Assembly (NCBI GenBank): GCA_963281155.1
Contig: CAUJLY010000003.1
Coordinates: 3,534,001 to 3,598,000 of the forward strand
Length of the DNA stretch: 64,000 nt
Direction of reading: 5' to 3'
From: Rhabditophanes sp. KR3021
Lineage: Eukaryota > Nematoda > Chromadorea > Rhabditida > Alloionematidae
Made by a program: the position numbers and the translations under genes. Below are positions 10,405-21,462 of the stretch, in pieces. Each line of letters begins with the position of its first letter. Position 1 is the first letter of the stretch. The notes beneath the pieces were generated by a model. It was not told where the DNA came from, made no database searches, and saw only the letters and a list, made by a program, of their open reading frames with translations.

Positions 10405-13177
10405 TTAATTACGTCCGTATCGTGAAATATTCTTGGCAACATTTGACGGAGCTTCCCGAGGTGATGCATGAGTAAGAATGATGTTACTTTCCTTGAGGCC
10501 GCAGTTGATCCAGTAGGGCAGAAATACAGAATCACTAAATGGCGTATTCAAAGACTTTTGAATAGTATCGTCTGATTCCAAAATAGCCTTTCCCTAAGTA
10601 AAAAGATTAATAAAGTGGTAAACTAAGCAATAACAAACTTGTCCTAATCCAGAAATAATTTTCCATTTTGATCCAGTAGAAACAATTAATTTATCGAGAG
10701 CATGGTTAAAAGACACATTTCTGATGTAATCCATTTCTTCTTTACCGAAAATGGCCTTTTGTGATAAAGACTTGTTCTTTGGGTTGGAAGTGGCAACATT
10801 GTACAGTGTCAAAGATTCTTCATTTGAAACGGTGCTAACAACGATGGTATCATTTGAGATAAATTGAAAACCCGTAACAGGACTAGGAACATTAATAGTT
10901 TCAAAAATATCCTCGGAATCTTCTTTTCCAAATACAAGAAGTTGGTTTCTAGAATTCAATGCCACTAACAACTTTTTGTCACCACTGCATTCAAATTTTA
11001 GAATATCAGTGTTATTCTCTGTTTCAGCTATCACAGTTGTTTCCTTGGTTTCAAAGTCAAACTTGAAGATCTTGAAGTTCCCACTGCAACAAATTATGTA
11101 ATCATCAAAGATTTTTAAAGCAGATACATTTTCGTCCACAGTTCCAATCTTTTCCATTGACAGCTTTTCACTACCATAATCAAACTTGCAGATTAAAAGA
11201 CATTTATCAGTGGTTGTGGCAATAACACGTCCATTTGGTGAAATAGCTCCATTTGTAATGTATCTTCCTTTGATTGAACCCAAGCGCATCAAATTCTTAG
11301 GTATCTTAGTACATTCATAGCTATCTCCAACTTTCTTCTTTTCATCGAAAGTGGAATCTCCCTAAATAATATTAATGTAATAAATGTTTAATATATTTCA
11401 CGTGTGATCGTGTTTAGACTTAATTCGATTTTATTACTCATTTATTTTAGTTGTAACAACATCACACTCTCATTTGGTGTTATTTAATCTATAATAGCTA
11501 AACATCTGAGAAAAATAAAAGCTGATGAAACAATTGGCACAGCTTTGAGTCAACCGTTTAGCCAGGCAAGTCTTCAAGAAAACCCTTCGAAGCTGCCCAA
11601 CACTGAAGAGCTCATTCCTTTTGCTGAAAGAAGTATGTTTTAAATGTTCTATTAACTTATTTTACTTTAGATATTGCTAATCTTGAAAATGATGGAGCTG
11701 ATGAGAGGGAAGATAGTTTGATGGAACTTGGTAAGTCCAGAAAACTGTTAAATTCCATATTATTTGCTGTAGATACTAAGGAAGAACCAGAAGTAATTTG
11801 CATCAGTAGCAATAACGAAGAAAGCCCTGTTGTTCCTGCTGCAATCAAAATAACATTCATTAAGCACTCTGAAATAATTACTGCCAAGAATATGAATAGC
11901 ACAAAAAATGCCCAACCAGCACTTTTTACAACAACTGCTCAAAGAAATATTTGGTTGGAGACATTCCTCAAATTCTTGAAAGATGATTCTGGATTTTCAT
12001 AAAAAACAACACAATTTTTTTGCTTGGTAGCAAAAGTTACTTTGGTAAATTATCCATTTAAACTTAATCCATATTTTACTCCCTCCCCTTTTAATTAAAT
12101 AAAATAACATACTTTCTCCCAAACTTCAACAAAATTTGAGTGTACCATCAACAACTTGTTGCTTTGAGCAGACATAATAGTTCCATTTCCTGGTCCGTAT
12201 CTAACCGTCTTAACATGTTTCTTACTCAAAACCAAATCATGTTCAGCTCCTCCAGAAATCAACCAGTCATGAACAGAAGTCATAGCTTTGACGTCATTTG
12301 TGTGAATGATTCTTTGTCCCTTTGTAGCATAATCGAACTTCTTGTCCTGAGAGGTCAAAGCAGAAATGATCTGGATTCTGTAATCTACTCCAGCTGCAAA
12401 TATTGTCATTCCTTCGACAGACATGCATAAGACATCTCCTTGATGGGAAGGAATTTGTTTGATAAGTGCTCCATTTTTTCCATTAAGTAGAGTAACTTTA
12501 CCTAATGAATCTCCTGCTGCTAAGGCTTTTCCCATGAAAGATAAAGACCAGATCAAGACTTCAGCATTTGAATTTCTCTTTGGCAAACGGACACTGAACG
12601 TCTTGTGTTCACGTTCATTTTGAAGTTTGATAAAATGGACATTATCCAACAATCCAAGAGCCAAGGTAGACAATTCCGGACAATAAGCGATCGATAAGAC
12701 TCTTGTCGCCATATCAATGTTGGTTCTAGAAGACATTTCAGCCTTGTTTCCCTTTTCCTTGTTGAGATTGCAATAGTAGATAGCTCCATTATCTGACCCA
12801 ACAACAAATTTACTACCTGACATAACAGCAATGCACCATAATGGCGATGGGCAAATATATATCTTGGAAACAATTTGATTAAATGGACTCAATTGATAGA
12901 TAGATCCATTGTCCGAGGTAATAATAGCAAAGTCACCTACCCAAGCACACGCTTCAAACTCGACATTATTGAATGGAATGCATTTTTCTAGAACCATCGT
13001 CGGCATCTCCAAAACATTCCAAAATTCGACAACCGAAACCACCTTCTCCGAATTATCCAACTTTCTGACGGCACATAGCTTGTAGATGTCGGTGTTGGCT
13101 GCCAAGGCAACCGTAGTATATCCTTCAGACAAAAATAAATTAGACTGCTCAAGAATAATCTCGTTTTTACCACCCAT
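10405..13177 (-). CDS. utp-4: UTP4/Cirhin WD-repeat protein, small-subunit processome
   Basis: UTP4 belongs to the t-UTP subcomplex, which binds nascent pre-rRNA in the nucleolus and is needed for 18S rRNA processing. Exons 13177-12113, 11361-10639 and 10593-10405 join in phase 0 to give 658 residues (human Cirhin 686). WD-type blades run through both halves, and the order matches Cirhin: an early WVGDFAIITSDNGSIYQL blade, PLWCIAVMSGSKFVVGSDNG, VLIWSLSFMGKALAAGDSLG, the THDVRALA-like HTNDVKAMTSVHDWLISGG, then NGAISPNGRVIATTTDKC and YIRNVSFNHALDKLIVST. The start is uncertain: the chosen ATG gives MGGKNEIILEQ, but KRVKITIANIPI just upstream resembles the usual HRVRFF..VPS opening, so a short upstream exon may exist. 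Intron 1 (751 nt) contains a gene on the other strand. Confidence 0.85.
11488..12002 (+). CDS. Nested gene of unknown function inside UTP4 intron 1, start unresolved
   Basis: Within UTP4 intron 1, on the opposite strand, an open frame runs from a TAA at 11485 to a stop at 12000-12002. It is spliced at 11633-11670, a 38-nt GTATGT..ACTTTAG intron that restores AERNIANLENDG. The predicted part is about 158 residues: an N-terminal half rich in Ser/Glu (ADETIGTALSQPF, KLPNTEELIPFAER), then DSLMELGKSRKLLNSILFAV, EEPEVICISSNNEESPVV, and a C-terminal helix RNIWLETFLKFLK. No in-frame ATG is visible in the open stretch, so a first exon or trans-splice site may lie upstream (a CATTTATTTTAG acceptor ends near 11450). 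I do not recognise the family. The clean splice and long open frames support a real gene over a relic. Confidence 0.5.
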
Positions 13178-13522
13178 TATTGGTATATTAGCAATTGTAA
13201 TTTTGACTCGTTTAAAATGTGTTGGAAAGACGTCACTCCAATTTGTCGTTGCGAGAGCTGTGTAGTTGCAACAAGATAAGTTAAACGGCAGTACTATACC
13301 ATAATTACATGATAAAGTAACAATAAGTCTCAAAGTGAGTAATAAATTATTTGGCAAGTTAAGATAAACGACAAATTGTTTGATAAAAATAAATAAACAA
13401 CAAATTATTTTGATATGCCAAAACAGTAACAAATGTTAAAATTATTTGCCCAAATATTTATTAAAAGTATGCTGTAATACATTGAATATTATTAAACCAT
13501 CAGTATGTATATGCAAAGTTCA
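13178..13522. other. Intergenic between UTP4 and upstream small membrane gene
   Basis: AT-rich. The minus strand stays open upstream of the UTP4 ATG as far as 13432, without a clear start. No other feature seen. Confidence 0.35.
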
Positions 13523-14013
13523 TCAAGAGGATGCTCCAAAGAGAAGAAAAGCAAGGGCAAGTATCAAAAGAGCCGTTAAGATTCCATATGCTAAGTTGAG
13601 TTTTTTCTTCTTGAAATATTCAAATGATAGATGGAATGGCATCGGGCATTTATAACACTCTCTTGGTGAGATTTCAGAATACTTGATCATTTGATAAAGT
13701 TACCCTGTGATGAAATGTACACGTAGGTTGTGTCATGGTATTTGTCCACAACAATTATTGTGGCGTTATAATGCTTCGCAAACAAATCCGCGCTGTTGAT
13801 TTTGGAGTCTACAAAAATAGAAATAATGCAAGAGTCATCGAGTTTGTTTGCTATACTTCCCTCTTGGTAAATGATTTGATAATTATTGAATGTATAACTC
13901 ATTCCTTTGTCCCAATAATCTGATACTTCATTTTTTGAAGTATGAAGGACACCAGAAATTTTAGAATATTGAAAAGAACATTTAATAAGAAATATAAAAA
14001 ACGTTAGGAGCAA
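13523..14013 (-). CDS. Short membrane protein with C-terminal span, start unresolved
   Basis: The minus-strand frame 14013-13704 opens with a hydrophobic, signal-like stretch (LLTFFIFLIKCSF). It contains SDYWDKGMSYTFNNYQIIYQ and ATIIVVDKYHDTTYVYISS. Removing a 44-nt GTAACT..CAAGAG segment (13660-13703) joins it in phase to ECYKCPMPFHLSFEYFKKKK and a strong membrane span LAYGILTALLILALAFLLF, ending GASS. The total open length is 149 codons. The acceptor is poor and no ATG precedes the hydrophobic stretch in frame (it begins at a TTG), so a first exon is probably missing. No family recognised. It is the first of three same-strand genes (with UTP4 and the 9832-10194 gene). Confidence 0.45.
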
Positions 14014-14371
14014 GATTATTAAAATAAAGTATTATTATGAGTAATGTATCAATTAACGACTTTATTTATTATTTTGCATATCGAAATTACCAAATGAAAA
14101 ATCAAATTTTTAACAGTTGACATTATAAAATTTTCAATACATTAAATGATTTTTATGTTTTGTAAATAAGTATTTTTAACGAGCGTTACTCCGAATGTGT
14201 GACTTATTATCAAAGCTCATGCTTTGTATAATGCAAGGAAATATTCTCAAGAATGATACCAAGCATTTTATGACACCTATTTTTATGCTGAATCATTGCG
14301 TGTGGTTTATTTGAGTATTTATATATTCCGCTTTAAAGTACATATCCGTATCATTGCTCTAAATAATTAAA
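14014..14371. other. Divergent intergenic region
   Basis: This lies between a minus-strand gene and the plus-strand four-helix gene, so it probably contains both promoters. TATTTATATATTCC at 14316-14329 is TATA-like, about 45 bp before the plus-strand ATG. Nothing else seen. Confidence 0.35.
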
Positions 14372-14902
14372 ATGGAAAGGTCGTCTATTATCACTTCCGC
14401 TTTAAGAGGCTTCAATTTTATTCTTATAATTATTGTAACTGCTTTAATATTAACAGGCCCTGGCAAATGTCTTAAAATATCAGTTGCCGATTCTAGTAAA
14501 ACGGTATGTACTGACAGTTTTAGCGTTTCTTTATGGAGTGGCGCATCAAATGGAATAAATGGTCAATGGGCTCTATTTTTGGTTCCTCTTTGTTTTTCTC
14601 TTGTTCCGGTGGGCTATATTGTATTGAATATAATTAAAGGAGAATACTTTTGCCCAATTAAGCAAATAAGCACTTTAATTGCATGCTTCATAATATATAT
14701 TATTTGCGGAGCAGCAGAGGTATATTATGCGTTCTGGTTTCTTGACTCCAACGCCACTGGTTCAATAGCAGGTGCAACACCTTCAGTATCAATGTACATA
14801 CAAGGATGGGCTGCTGCTGCAGGTTTACTTTTTGGAGCAGCAGTTATAAGTGGCATTGATATAGGAGTTGTTTACAAAAAACAATATCTTAGTTATCAGT
14901 AA
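14372..14902 (+). CDS. Four-helix membrane protein (MARVEL-like topology)
   Basis: A single-exon gene of 176 residues starting at the first ATG. Four hydrophobic spans are visible: residues about 14-32 (FNFILIIIVTALILTG), 64-86 (WALFLVPLCFSLVPVGYIVL), 98-121 (ISTLIACFIIYIICGAAEVYY) and 143-166 (GWAAAAGLLFGAAVISGIDIG). Both ends are short and hydrophilic, and the loop between spans 1 and 2 is serine-rich. This resembles MARVEL/synaptogyrin-type tetraspan proteins of vesicle membranes, but no diagnostic motif is present. Its 3' end converges on nona-1. Confidence 0.7.
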   Translation: MERSSIITSALRGFNFILIIIVTALILTGPGKCLKISVADSSKTVCTDSFSVSLWSGASNGINGQWALFLVPLCFSLVPVGYIVLNIIKGEYFCPIKQISTLIACFIIYIICGAAEVYYAFWFLDSNATGSIAGATPSVSMYIQGWAAAAGLLFGAAVISGIDIGVVYKKQYLSYQ

Positions 14903-15133
14903 TTGTAAATATTTATATACATATGATACATAAAAATTTCTATATTTCCAAATACAAAATTTTATTAAAAAGAAAGTAAGGGTTGAAGTTATAATAATTG
15001 ACATATTAAGAATAAATAAGAAAATAAGTTGAAAGTCCCAAACTGTGTTTCAAAATAACAAATAAATGAGACGATGATCGTGATTAATTAGGACATGATA
15101 AAATATTAATATAAAAGGAGCACTGCCTAATAT

Positions 15134-17791
15134 TTATTGTGCTACTTCAGCTTTAGGTTTGTTTGTGTTATTCCTCTTTCGGGGTAATTTTGATCCTTGA
15201 CGAAAGTTATTCATGGTATTGTGGGTCTTCACGATGCCACCACCATTTCTTAATGGTACATTCTTCTGAAATGGACGTTTGAGATGATTTGGTCTTTGTT
15301 GATTTTGAAAATTAGGTCTATTCATTCCAGGGTTGGGTTGTTGGTTAGGTGGAGCTAACATTACAGGGCCTCCCCTGAAGTCATTTTGATGATGTGGTGG
15401 CCCATGATGATTCATTCCCTGATTCATATGTGGACCTTGGTTGAAATTCATAAAGGGGAGTTGTTGATGGTCGTCCATGAATTGATTTGGATCTCTATAT
15501 GAATTTTGTTGATTCAAAAAGGGTGGCCCATTATTCCCCCAGGTCCTAAAATAATGTGAGAGTTTTGGGGTCCTTGCTGGGTGAATGGAACATTTTGTGG
15601 AACTTCGAAATTACTGCCATATGGATTATTATTTGCCATAACAAAGTTGTTACTTGCATTTCCAACAAATGGCTGTGGTGGGCCTCTAAAAGGTTCAGAA
15701 TGATCAAATGATTTTTGATTCTGATTATTATCGTGAACATTTCCAAAATTGTTCTCATTCATTTGGAATCTATCATTTTTCTGAGCCTCAATTCTTTCAA
15801 ATTTCTGTGCTCCGAATCTTTCAAATTGCTCTTCACGTTGCCGGAGTTCTGAAAATAAAGATTAGTATTTAGTTTTGGATGGTGGCAATAGTTGAAGAGG
15901 TTCGTAAAAATACTGAATCAACAATGGTAACAAATAAGAAAATCTTATGTTAAATAATAAAAATCTACAAATAATTTGTCTTAAAATGGTCCTTGCCTGC
16001 TTTTAAACGATTTGTCTCGAAAGTATGATATTCCATATCAACTTCGCATAGGAGCTTATCGCGATCGGCTTTAAACTCTTCTTCTAGAGCATCACGACGC
16101 TCCTTTTCTTTTTTATAAATACTTTTCCATTTTTGTCCAATGTGCTCTTCAAAAGAAGCTGGTGAAGCCACTAAAGGAAACATTGGACGAATTCTGAACA
16201 CAAAATAAAAATAATATTAAGAAGTCAAAGTTTGTGAAATAAGGAAAATTGCTTATTAACACAAAGAACTAAAATAAACATACTGTTGGGATTTACGATA
16301 TTTACTAGCCATCCTTTCTGGCCAACCACCATCGTCTGGTTCAACCAATAATTCGGCAACGATGGGTTTAAAGCGATTCGAAAAAGTAATAACGTGACTT
16401 TCAATAGCATGAAGAGCTTCAAGAGCATTATTTTTCTTTTCAAATTCAATGATACCGTTGCCCGTGGGCTCACTTTTTTCATTACAATAATGTTCGGCTC
16501 TTTGAACTTCGCCGAAATAAGAAAAAAGACGATAAAGCATTTGATCTGAAACTTCAGACCCCAACTCTTTCAACTTAATTGCTGCACCATGAGTAGCAAA
16601 ACTGACTCTAAGGGTATGATTTTTAAAGGAAGATCCATTGATTCCTTCTTTGGCTACACACGCCGTCCCATAGGAATCCTGATAATAGAGGGAAACAAAA
16701 TAAATATACATTTAAATAACACAAACTAACCAATCTAACAAATGCGTAAGACTTGCCAGACAAATAAATTTCACGAGGCTCACCATACTTGGCAAACAAT
16801 TTCTTAATCTCTTCTTCTGTTATATTGGTAGGCAAGCCGCCAATAAAGAGACGACAACGACGTGAATAAGGAACAACAGGATTTGATTCCTCACTAATAC
16901 TTTCCCAAGAATGTCCGTTAAATAATTGGAACATATCGGGTCTATTTGGGCCAGATTGCCTTTTATAGTTATTAAACTTTTGATTAGGGCCATTATCAAA
17001 CTTGTTGTCGAAGCTTTTAGCCAATTTGGCGTTTGGTCCCTTACTAAATTGGAAAAAATGATAAATAAAATGTGAATTCAGAAAATAAAACAAAATTTTA
17101 AAATATTTTTGAGAGGCTCATTGCAAATCTAATGAACATACTAATTTTTTTAATAAATACAATAATTGTCTAGTAAATACAATGATTGTCTAATAAATAC
17201 AATAATTGTTCAATAATACACTAATTTTTTTAATAAATACAATAGTTGCTTAATAAATGCACTAATTGTTTAATAAGCATAACCATTGTTTAGTAAATAC
17301 ACTAATTGTTTAATAAGCATAACCATTGTTTAGTAAATACACTAATTATTTACATAATTTATGTAAATTGTATACACTACTATTTTGTACTTGTTAAAAC
17401 CATAGTTCTGTTGAGAATGTCTAATATTACAGATTAATCTGAACAATATCATTATTTATAGTGGAAAAGCATTTTTGAACAATACATTATATAATTATCA
17501 CATATAAAAACAGTAAATAATGTAAAATGAATTTTTTAGATTCAATTGATCACCATTCACTTTTAATCACACCTTAATAATAGTTGATATGCATATGCTT
17601 ATATGACAATCAATACTATTTCATTTAAACTATTTAGTATTATACAACAATACATATTCTCAAAGTAAGATAAAATGCCAAAAATAATATATTTCATCAA
17701 AAACTAACCTATCACTTCCGTCGCGCTTGAATCCTGCTTTATTCAGCTTTTGATTTTCTCCTCCATGAGCAGTCTGTTGCGAAGGATTCAT
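15134..17791 (-). CDS. nona-1: DBHS RNA-binding protein (NONO/PSPC1/SFPQ family)
   Basis: DBHS proteins are nuclear RNA/DNA-binding dimers active in transcription, splicing and paraspeckle-like bodies. Exons: 17791-17709, 17043-16731, 16678-16284, 16193-15997, 15848-15134. Domains in order: short N terminus; RRM1 (CRLFIGGLPTNITEEEIKKL, SYAFVRLDSYGTACVAKEG); RRM2 (LRVSFATHGAAIKLKELG, GIIEFEKKNNALEALHAIE); NOPS (VEPDDGGWPERM); coiled coil (QKWKSIYKKEKERRDALEEE, ELRQREEQFERFGAQ); and a Gly/Pro/Asn/Gln-rich tail. Exon 4 ends in a GC donor (GCAG then GCAAGG), the only jun­ction that keeps the coiled coil in frame. The last exon needs one extra base near a C5 run (G5 on the coding strand) at 15536-15540 to join GPQNSHIILGPGG to NNGPPFLNQQNSYRDPNQF, a probable indel. 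Intron 1 holds a minisatellite. Confidence 0.9.
15849..15996 (-). promoter_or_regulatory. GC-AG intron of nona-1
   Basis: The donor is GCAG followed by GCAAGG, with C in place of T at intron position 2. The acceptor is TTATTTTCAG. The join gives LKAELRQREEQFE in frame. The rest of the donor is a perfect match to U1, as usual for natural GC donors. Confidence 0.75.
17135..17350. repeat. Minisatellite in nona-1 intron 1
   Basis: About ten imperfect copies of a 20-22-bp unit close to AATTGTTTAATAAATACACT run through this stretch, with variants such as AATAATTGTCTAGTAAATAC. A larger unit, TAATAAGCATAACCATTGTT, occurs twice near 17271 and 17312. It is confined to the intron. Confidence 0.75.
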
Positions 17792-17793
17792 AA

Positions 17794-18012
17794 TTAGATA
17801 TCTTGTCCAAAAAGTGGCAAAAAATACTGTCCAAGTTTAATAGATTTACGAACAACGTTCCAAAAATTGTTTATTGGTTCGTTGACATGATCACAAGTGG
17901 AAGTTTGGGAAAAAGACACTTGAGCTTTTTGTTTTCTTATTCCCAAAATGTTTAATGCACATTTAAAATCATTTATAAGGGCATGTTCAGTCAATTTAGC
18001 AAGGAAAAACAT
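17794..18012 (-). CDS. Possible 72-residue ORF directly upstream of nona-1
   Basis: An ATG-started frame ends only two bases before the nona-1 ATG (TAA-TT-ATG). It could be an upstream ORF in the nona-1 leader or a small gene. The N terminus (MFFLAKLTEHALINDFKCAL) is hydrophobic and basic enough for mitochondrial targeting, but no family is recognised. Its start is 36 bp from the divergent CDK5RAP1 start, leaving almost no room for separate promoters. Confidence 0.3.
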   Translation of the reverse strand: MFFLAKLTEHALINDFKCALNILGIRKQKAQVSFSQTSTCDHVNEPINNFWNVVRKSIKLGQYFLPLFGQDI

Positions 18013-18047
18013 AGTGAAAGGTACAAATAGATTTTTAACAAATTATT

Positions 18048-19686
18048 ATGATTATTTTAGAAGGCCCTGGGTTGGACCATTTTTTAAAAGAATCAAATAA
18101 AAGTAGATTGCCGAAGATATATCCAAATATTCACACTACTGAAACCTATTTGACTGCAGATGATCTAAAAGGAAATGGCAAAAAAGGTATTTTTTAGTAA
18201 AAATTCTATCTAAACTTCTTTAGTACTTTTACAAGTGTACGGTTGTCAAATGAATACAAACGATATGGAAATAGTTAGAGCTTTACTGTTTTCTCATAAT
18301 AATTACGTCGAAACTTTAAATTTAAAAGAGGCCGATGTGGTTCTACTGATGACTTGCAGCATTCGGGAAGGAGCAGAGGATAAAATTTGGAAAGAGTTAA
18401 AGCATATTCAAAAAGGTTCCACAAAAAAGAAGATTGTGGGTGTGTTGGGTTGCATGGCTGAGCGAATAAAGCACACAATTTTGGAAAAATCAAAAATGGT
18501 GGATATTGTTGCCGGGCCAGATTCATACAGAGATCTATCGAGATTATTAGCTGTTACTAATTATGGAGAAAATGCTATAAATGTACAATTATCATTAGAC
18601 GAGACCTATGGAGATATTCAGCCTGTTCGCGAAAATCCCCAAACCAAGCAAGCTTATGTGTCTATTATGAGAGGATGTAGGTTTTAAGAATTTATTATTA
18701 AACATAATTTTTTGATAGGCGAAAATATGTGCACCTATTGTGTCGTTCCATTAACAAGGTAAGGCTTCAATTTAAATTAATTTAAAAAACATTTCAGAGG
18801 CAAGGAAAGATCCAGGCCTATAGATTCGATACTAGAGGAAATAAGGATATTATCTGATCAAGGTTTTAAACAAGTAACACTACTGGGGCAAAACGTAAAT
18901 TCGTACAGAGATAAAAGTGAATCTACAATTAGTATGATCCATGCGACGTCAACAGTAACAGGTTTCAAAACGGTTTATAAACCCAAATCTGGAGGTAGAA
19001 CATTTGATGTTTTGTTAGACAAAGTTTCGGAAATTGACAAAGATATGAGAATTAGATTTACCTCGCCCCACCCGAAGGACTTTCCTATGGAAGTTATTCA
19101 GTTAATTAAGGAGAGAAATAATATTTGCAATCAGATACATCTTCCTGCCCAAAGTGGAGATAATAAAACTCTTGATGCAATGGGTCGAGGATACACAGTT
19201 GAAACGTATCTAAATTTAGTTGATCAGTTCAAAAAGGAGATTCCGAATATTGCTTTGACAAGTGACTTTATTTCGGGCTTTTGTTCCGAATCAGAAGAAG
19301 GTCATCAAAAAACAATAGATTTAATCCAAAAAGTTGGATATTCATTCTGTTTCGTTTTCCCGTATTCAATGAGAGAAAAAACAAAAGCACACTACAGACT
19401 AATAGATAATGTACCTGAAGATGTCAAACGCCGTCGGCATCAAGAATTAAAAGCCACCTTTAGAGAACAATCTCTGAAATTTAATCAAAACTTAATTGGA
19501 ACGGAGCAAGTTTTGTTAATCGAAACTTTATCTACAAAAAGATCCGAAACAGCTATAGGCGGAAGAACAGACAATGGTGTGAAGACTATATTTGAACCTG
19601 GAACAAACAATTATGCCGTTGGTGATTATGTTAAAACCATAATTACATCAGCCACTTCACAAACTTTACAAGCAAAAATTCTATGA
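18048..19686 (+). CDS. CDK5RAP1, mitochondrial tRNA methylthiotransferase
   Basis: CDK5RAP1 is a radical-SAM Fe-S enzyme of the MiaB family that converts i6A37 to ms2i6A37 in mitochondrial tRNAs. Exons 18048-18186, 18224-18676, 18719-18758 and 18798-19686 give 506 residues. The N-terminal UPF0004 domain starts VYGCQMNTNDMEI and contains VLLMTCSIREGAEDKIW and GCMAERIKHTILEKSKMVDI. Splicing of a 42-nt intron creates the radical-SAM triad in [20 protein letters not shown] (CxxxCxxC). Then come VTLLGQNVNSYRD, RIRFTSPHPKDFP, QIHLPAQSGDNKTLDAMGRG and a C-terminal TRAM domain. The chosen ATG gives MIILEGPGLDHFLKES, without an obvious mitochondrial presequence, so an upstream exon is possible. It converges on the Kunitz/lustrin gene with only 98 bp between stops. 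Confidence 0.92.
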
Positions 19687-19784
19687 ATTGAAATATTTGT
19701 TAACTGTTATAAAATTTAATTGCTAAAAATGATATTACTAGTAATAAATATTAAAATGAATATTGTTTATTATTGTGGGACTGA

Positions 19785-21462
19785 TCATTTAATAATAGAT
19801 TTGATTGGACAACACCCATATGAATTGTCGAATAAAATGTCACATTTATGATTTGATGGGCATTCATTTTTCTTATCGCAACTGATTGGAATACCAGAAG
19901 TTTTATTCATTACTGGTAAATCCAAATTTGGGCAATTGTACATATTTATATCATAACAACAGAAAAAGGATTTTTTTAGCGACACGGAATCTACAATGTC
20001 CTTTGCTTCTAAACATTCCGTTGAATCTGGGCACTTAGTTTCTCCGGGGAAACATTTTTTCGGTTTTCTTGTTTCTTTGTTTACATAAAAACTTAAACAT
20101 TTTTTTTGGCTCTTACAGCACCCATGCATGTTTGCTCCAACAGGAACACATGTATCTTCATTTTGACAACTGCCAGCTAACTTTGGATTACAAAATTGTA
20201 CATTATTAGATTGTCGAGCTAGTTCCATCCCAGGGGGGCAATCAATTTTGGGAGTACAGCAAATATATTCACCATTTTTTGCTTTCTCACATAGAAAGGA
20301 AAAGGGGCATGAATTTGTTGTGTTTGGATCACAGTTTATAGGATCCAAACTCAATGGATACGAATATGGAACACTATTTTTTGATGGACATACAGGGTCA
20401 CTTTTGCAACATATAGATACAAGGTCATTGGATCGAACACATTCATAGCCAACTTTACATCCTTTCTGAGCTTTAAAATCACACAATTGAGGTTGGTTTG
20501 TATAAATATTTATTTGAGTTTTCTTATTTGAACATGATCCAATGCAAAAGTCAACACAAGTTTCTACCATTTTAAATGAATTAATTTGTTCAAGACAAAC
20601 AATTTCATTTTTTTCTTCACAGAGCCCAGATTTATAATTAAATGTCCATACTTTTTTGATATCCATGGTAGCTCGGCATGGATAATTTGTGATGAATTTA
20701 CTTTTACATATACTTTCATATGTTAAGCAGCAAGCTTTATTATTTGATTTCCCATAACAGTAATAATCTTTTGTACAATCAGAGTCATTGATACATCTCA
20801 TCGGACGCGAGGGCGAATGCCTATCCTGCTGAGGATCCCCTTTCAAACAAATAATTTCACTTGCACAGAATTCTAAACATGCGCCATTTGATTCAAAATT
20901 ATTGTAATTGGCCCCACCACAACCTTGGTAAGAAATAAATGCTCGACATATATTACTGCTAGAATCTAAAGTAAGTTTAAATTAGTGTCTTATATTGTGT
21001 AGAAGAAGTTTATTTACCATAATAATATCTTGATACAGGAGCAACATCGCATGGTTTTCCACTTTCAACTGGCAATGAACAAATATTCTCTTTGCTTTTA
21101 CAACAAACTGAATGAGGTCCAGGATCAATGCAATCATACCCATAAGAACATTTTAATTGGAAATTATCACATCTTTTTATATTTCCGCCAAAATCCATTA
21201 ACGGTAGTCCCTTTGGGCATTTAGTTAAAGTTTGACAACTATTCATACATTCAACGTAACTAATATGACGGTTAGCTGATCCTCCACAGCCTAAGTATTG
21301 AAAGTCTTTGCAACGTAGCTCTTGGATATTGAAATAATATGCAGTATGAGGCTTCGAATTAGAACATTCATATCCAATACTTTTTGGCAGACTACACAAA
21401 ATTCCTCCTAATTCGATACAATAGGTATAGGAAAGTAATAAATAGAATACTATAAAAATCAT
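19785..21462 (-). CDS. Secreted Kunitz/lustrin cysteine-rich multidomain protein
   Basis: Exons 21462-21018 and 20965-19785 (52-nt intron) give 541 residues. The first ATG after an upstream TTG starts a clear signal peptide (MIFIVFYLLLSYTYC). Modules in order: Kunitz-type (GYECSNSKPHTAYYFN..CKDFQYLGCGGSANRH); a lustrin-type cysteine repeat (CPKGLPL..CSYGYDCIDPG); a second Kunitz (CRAFISYQGCGGANYNNF); a WAP/EB-like segment; a third, divergent Kunitz-like unit (CKSKFITNYPCRATMD); then five lustrin repeats sharing C-P..C......C..CC spacing. Multidomain Kunitz/lustrin proteins are typical of nematodes and are usually secreted or cuticle-associated; Kunitz units often inhibit serine proteases. The substrate is unknown. 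It converges tail to tail with CDK5RAP1. Confidence 0.85.

Noticed and set aside
12140..12430. Plus-strand frame opposite UTP4
   Set aside because: Shadow of UTP4 WD-repeat coding sequence.
13446..13655. Plus-strand frame rich in Lys/Arg
   Set aside because: It is antisense to the C-terminal exon of the 13523-14013 membrane protein and begins at TTG.
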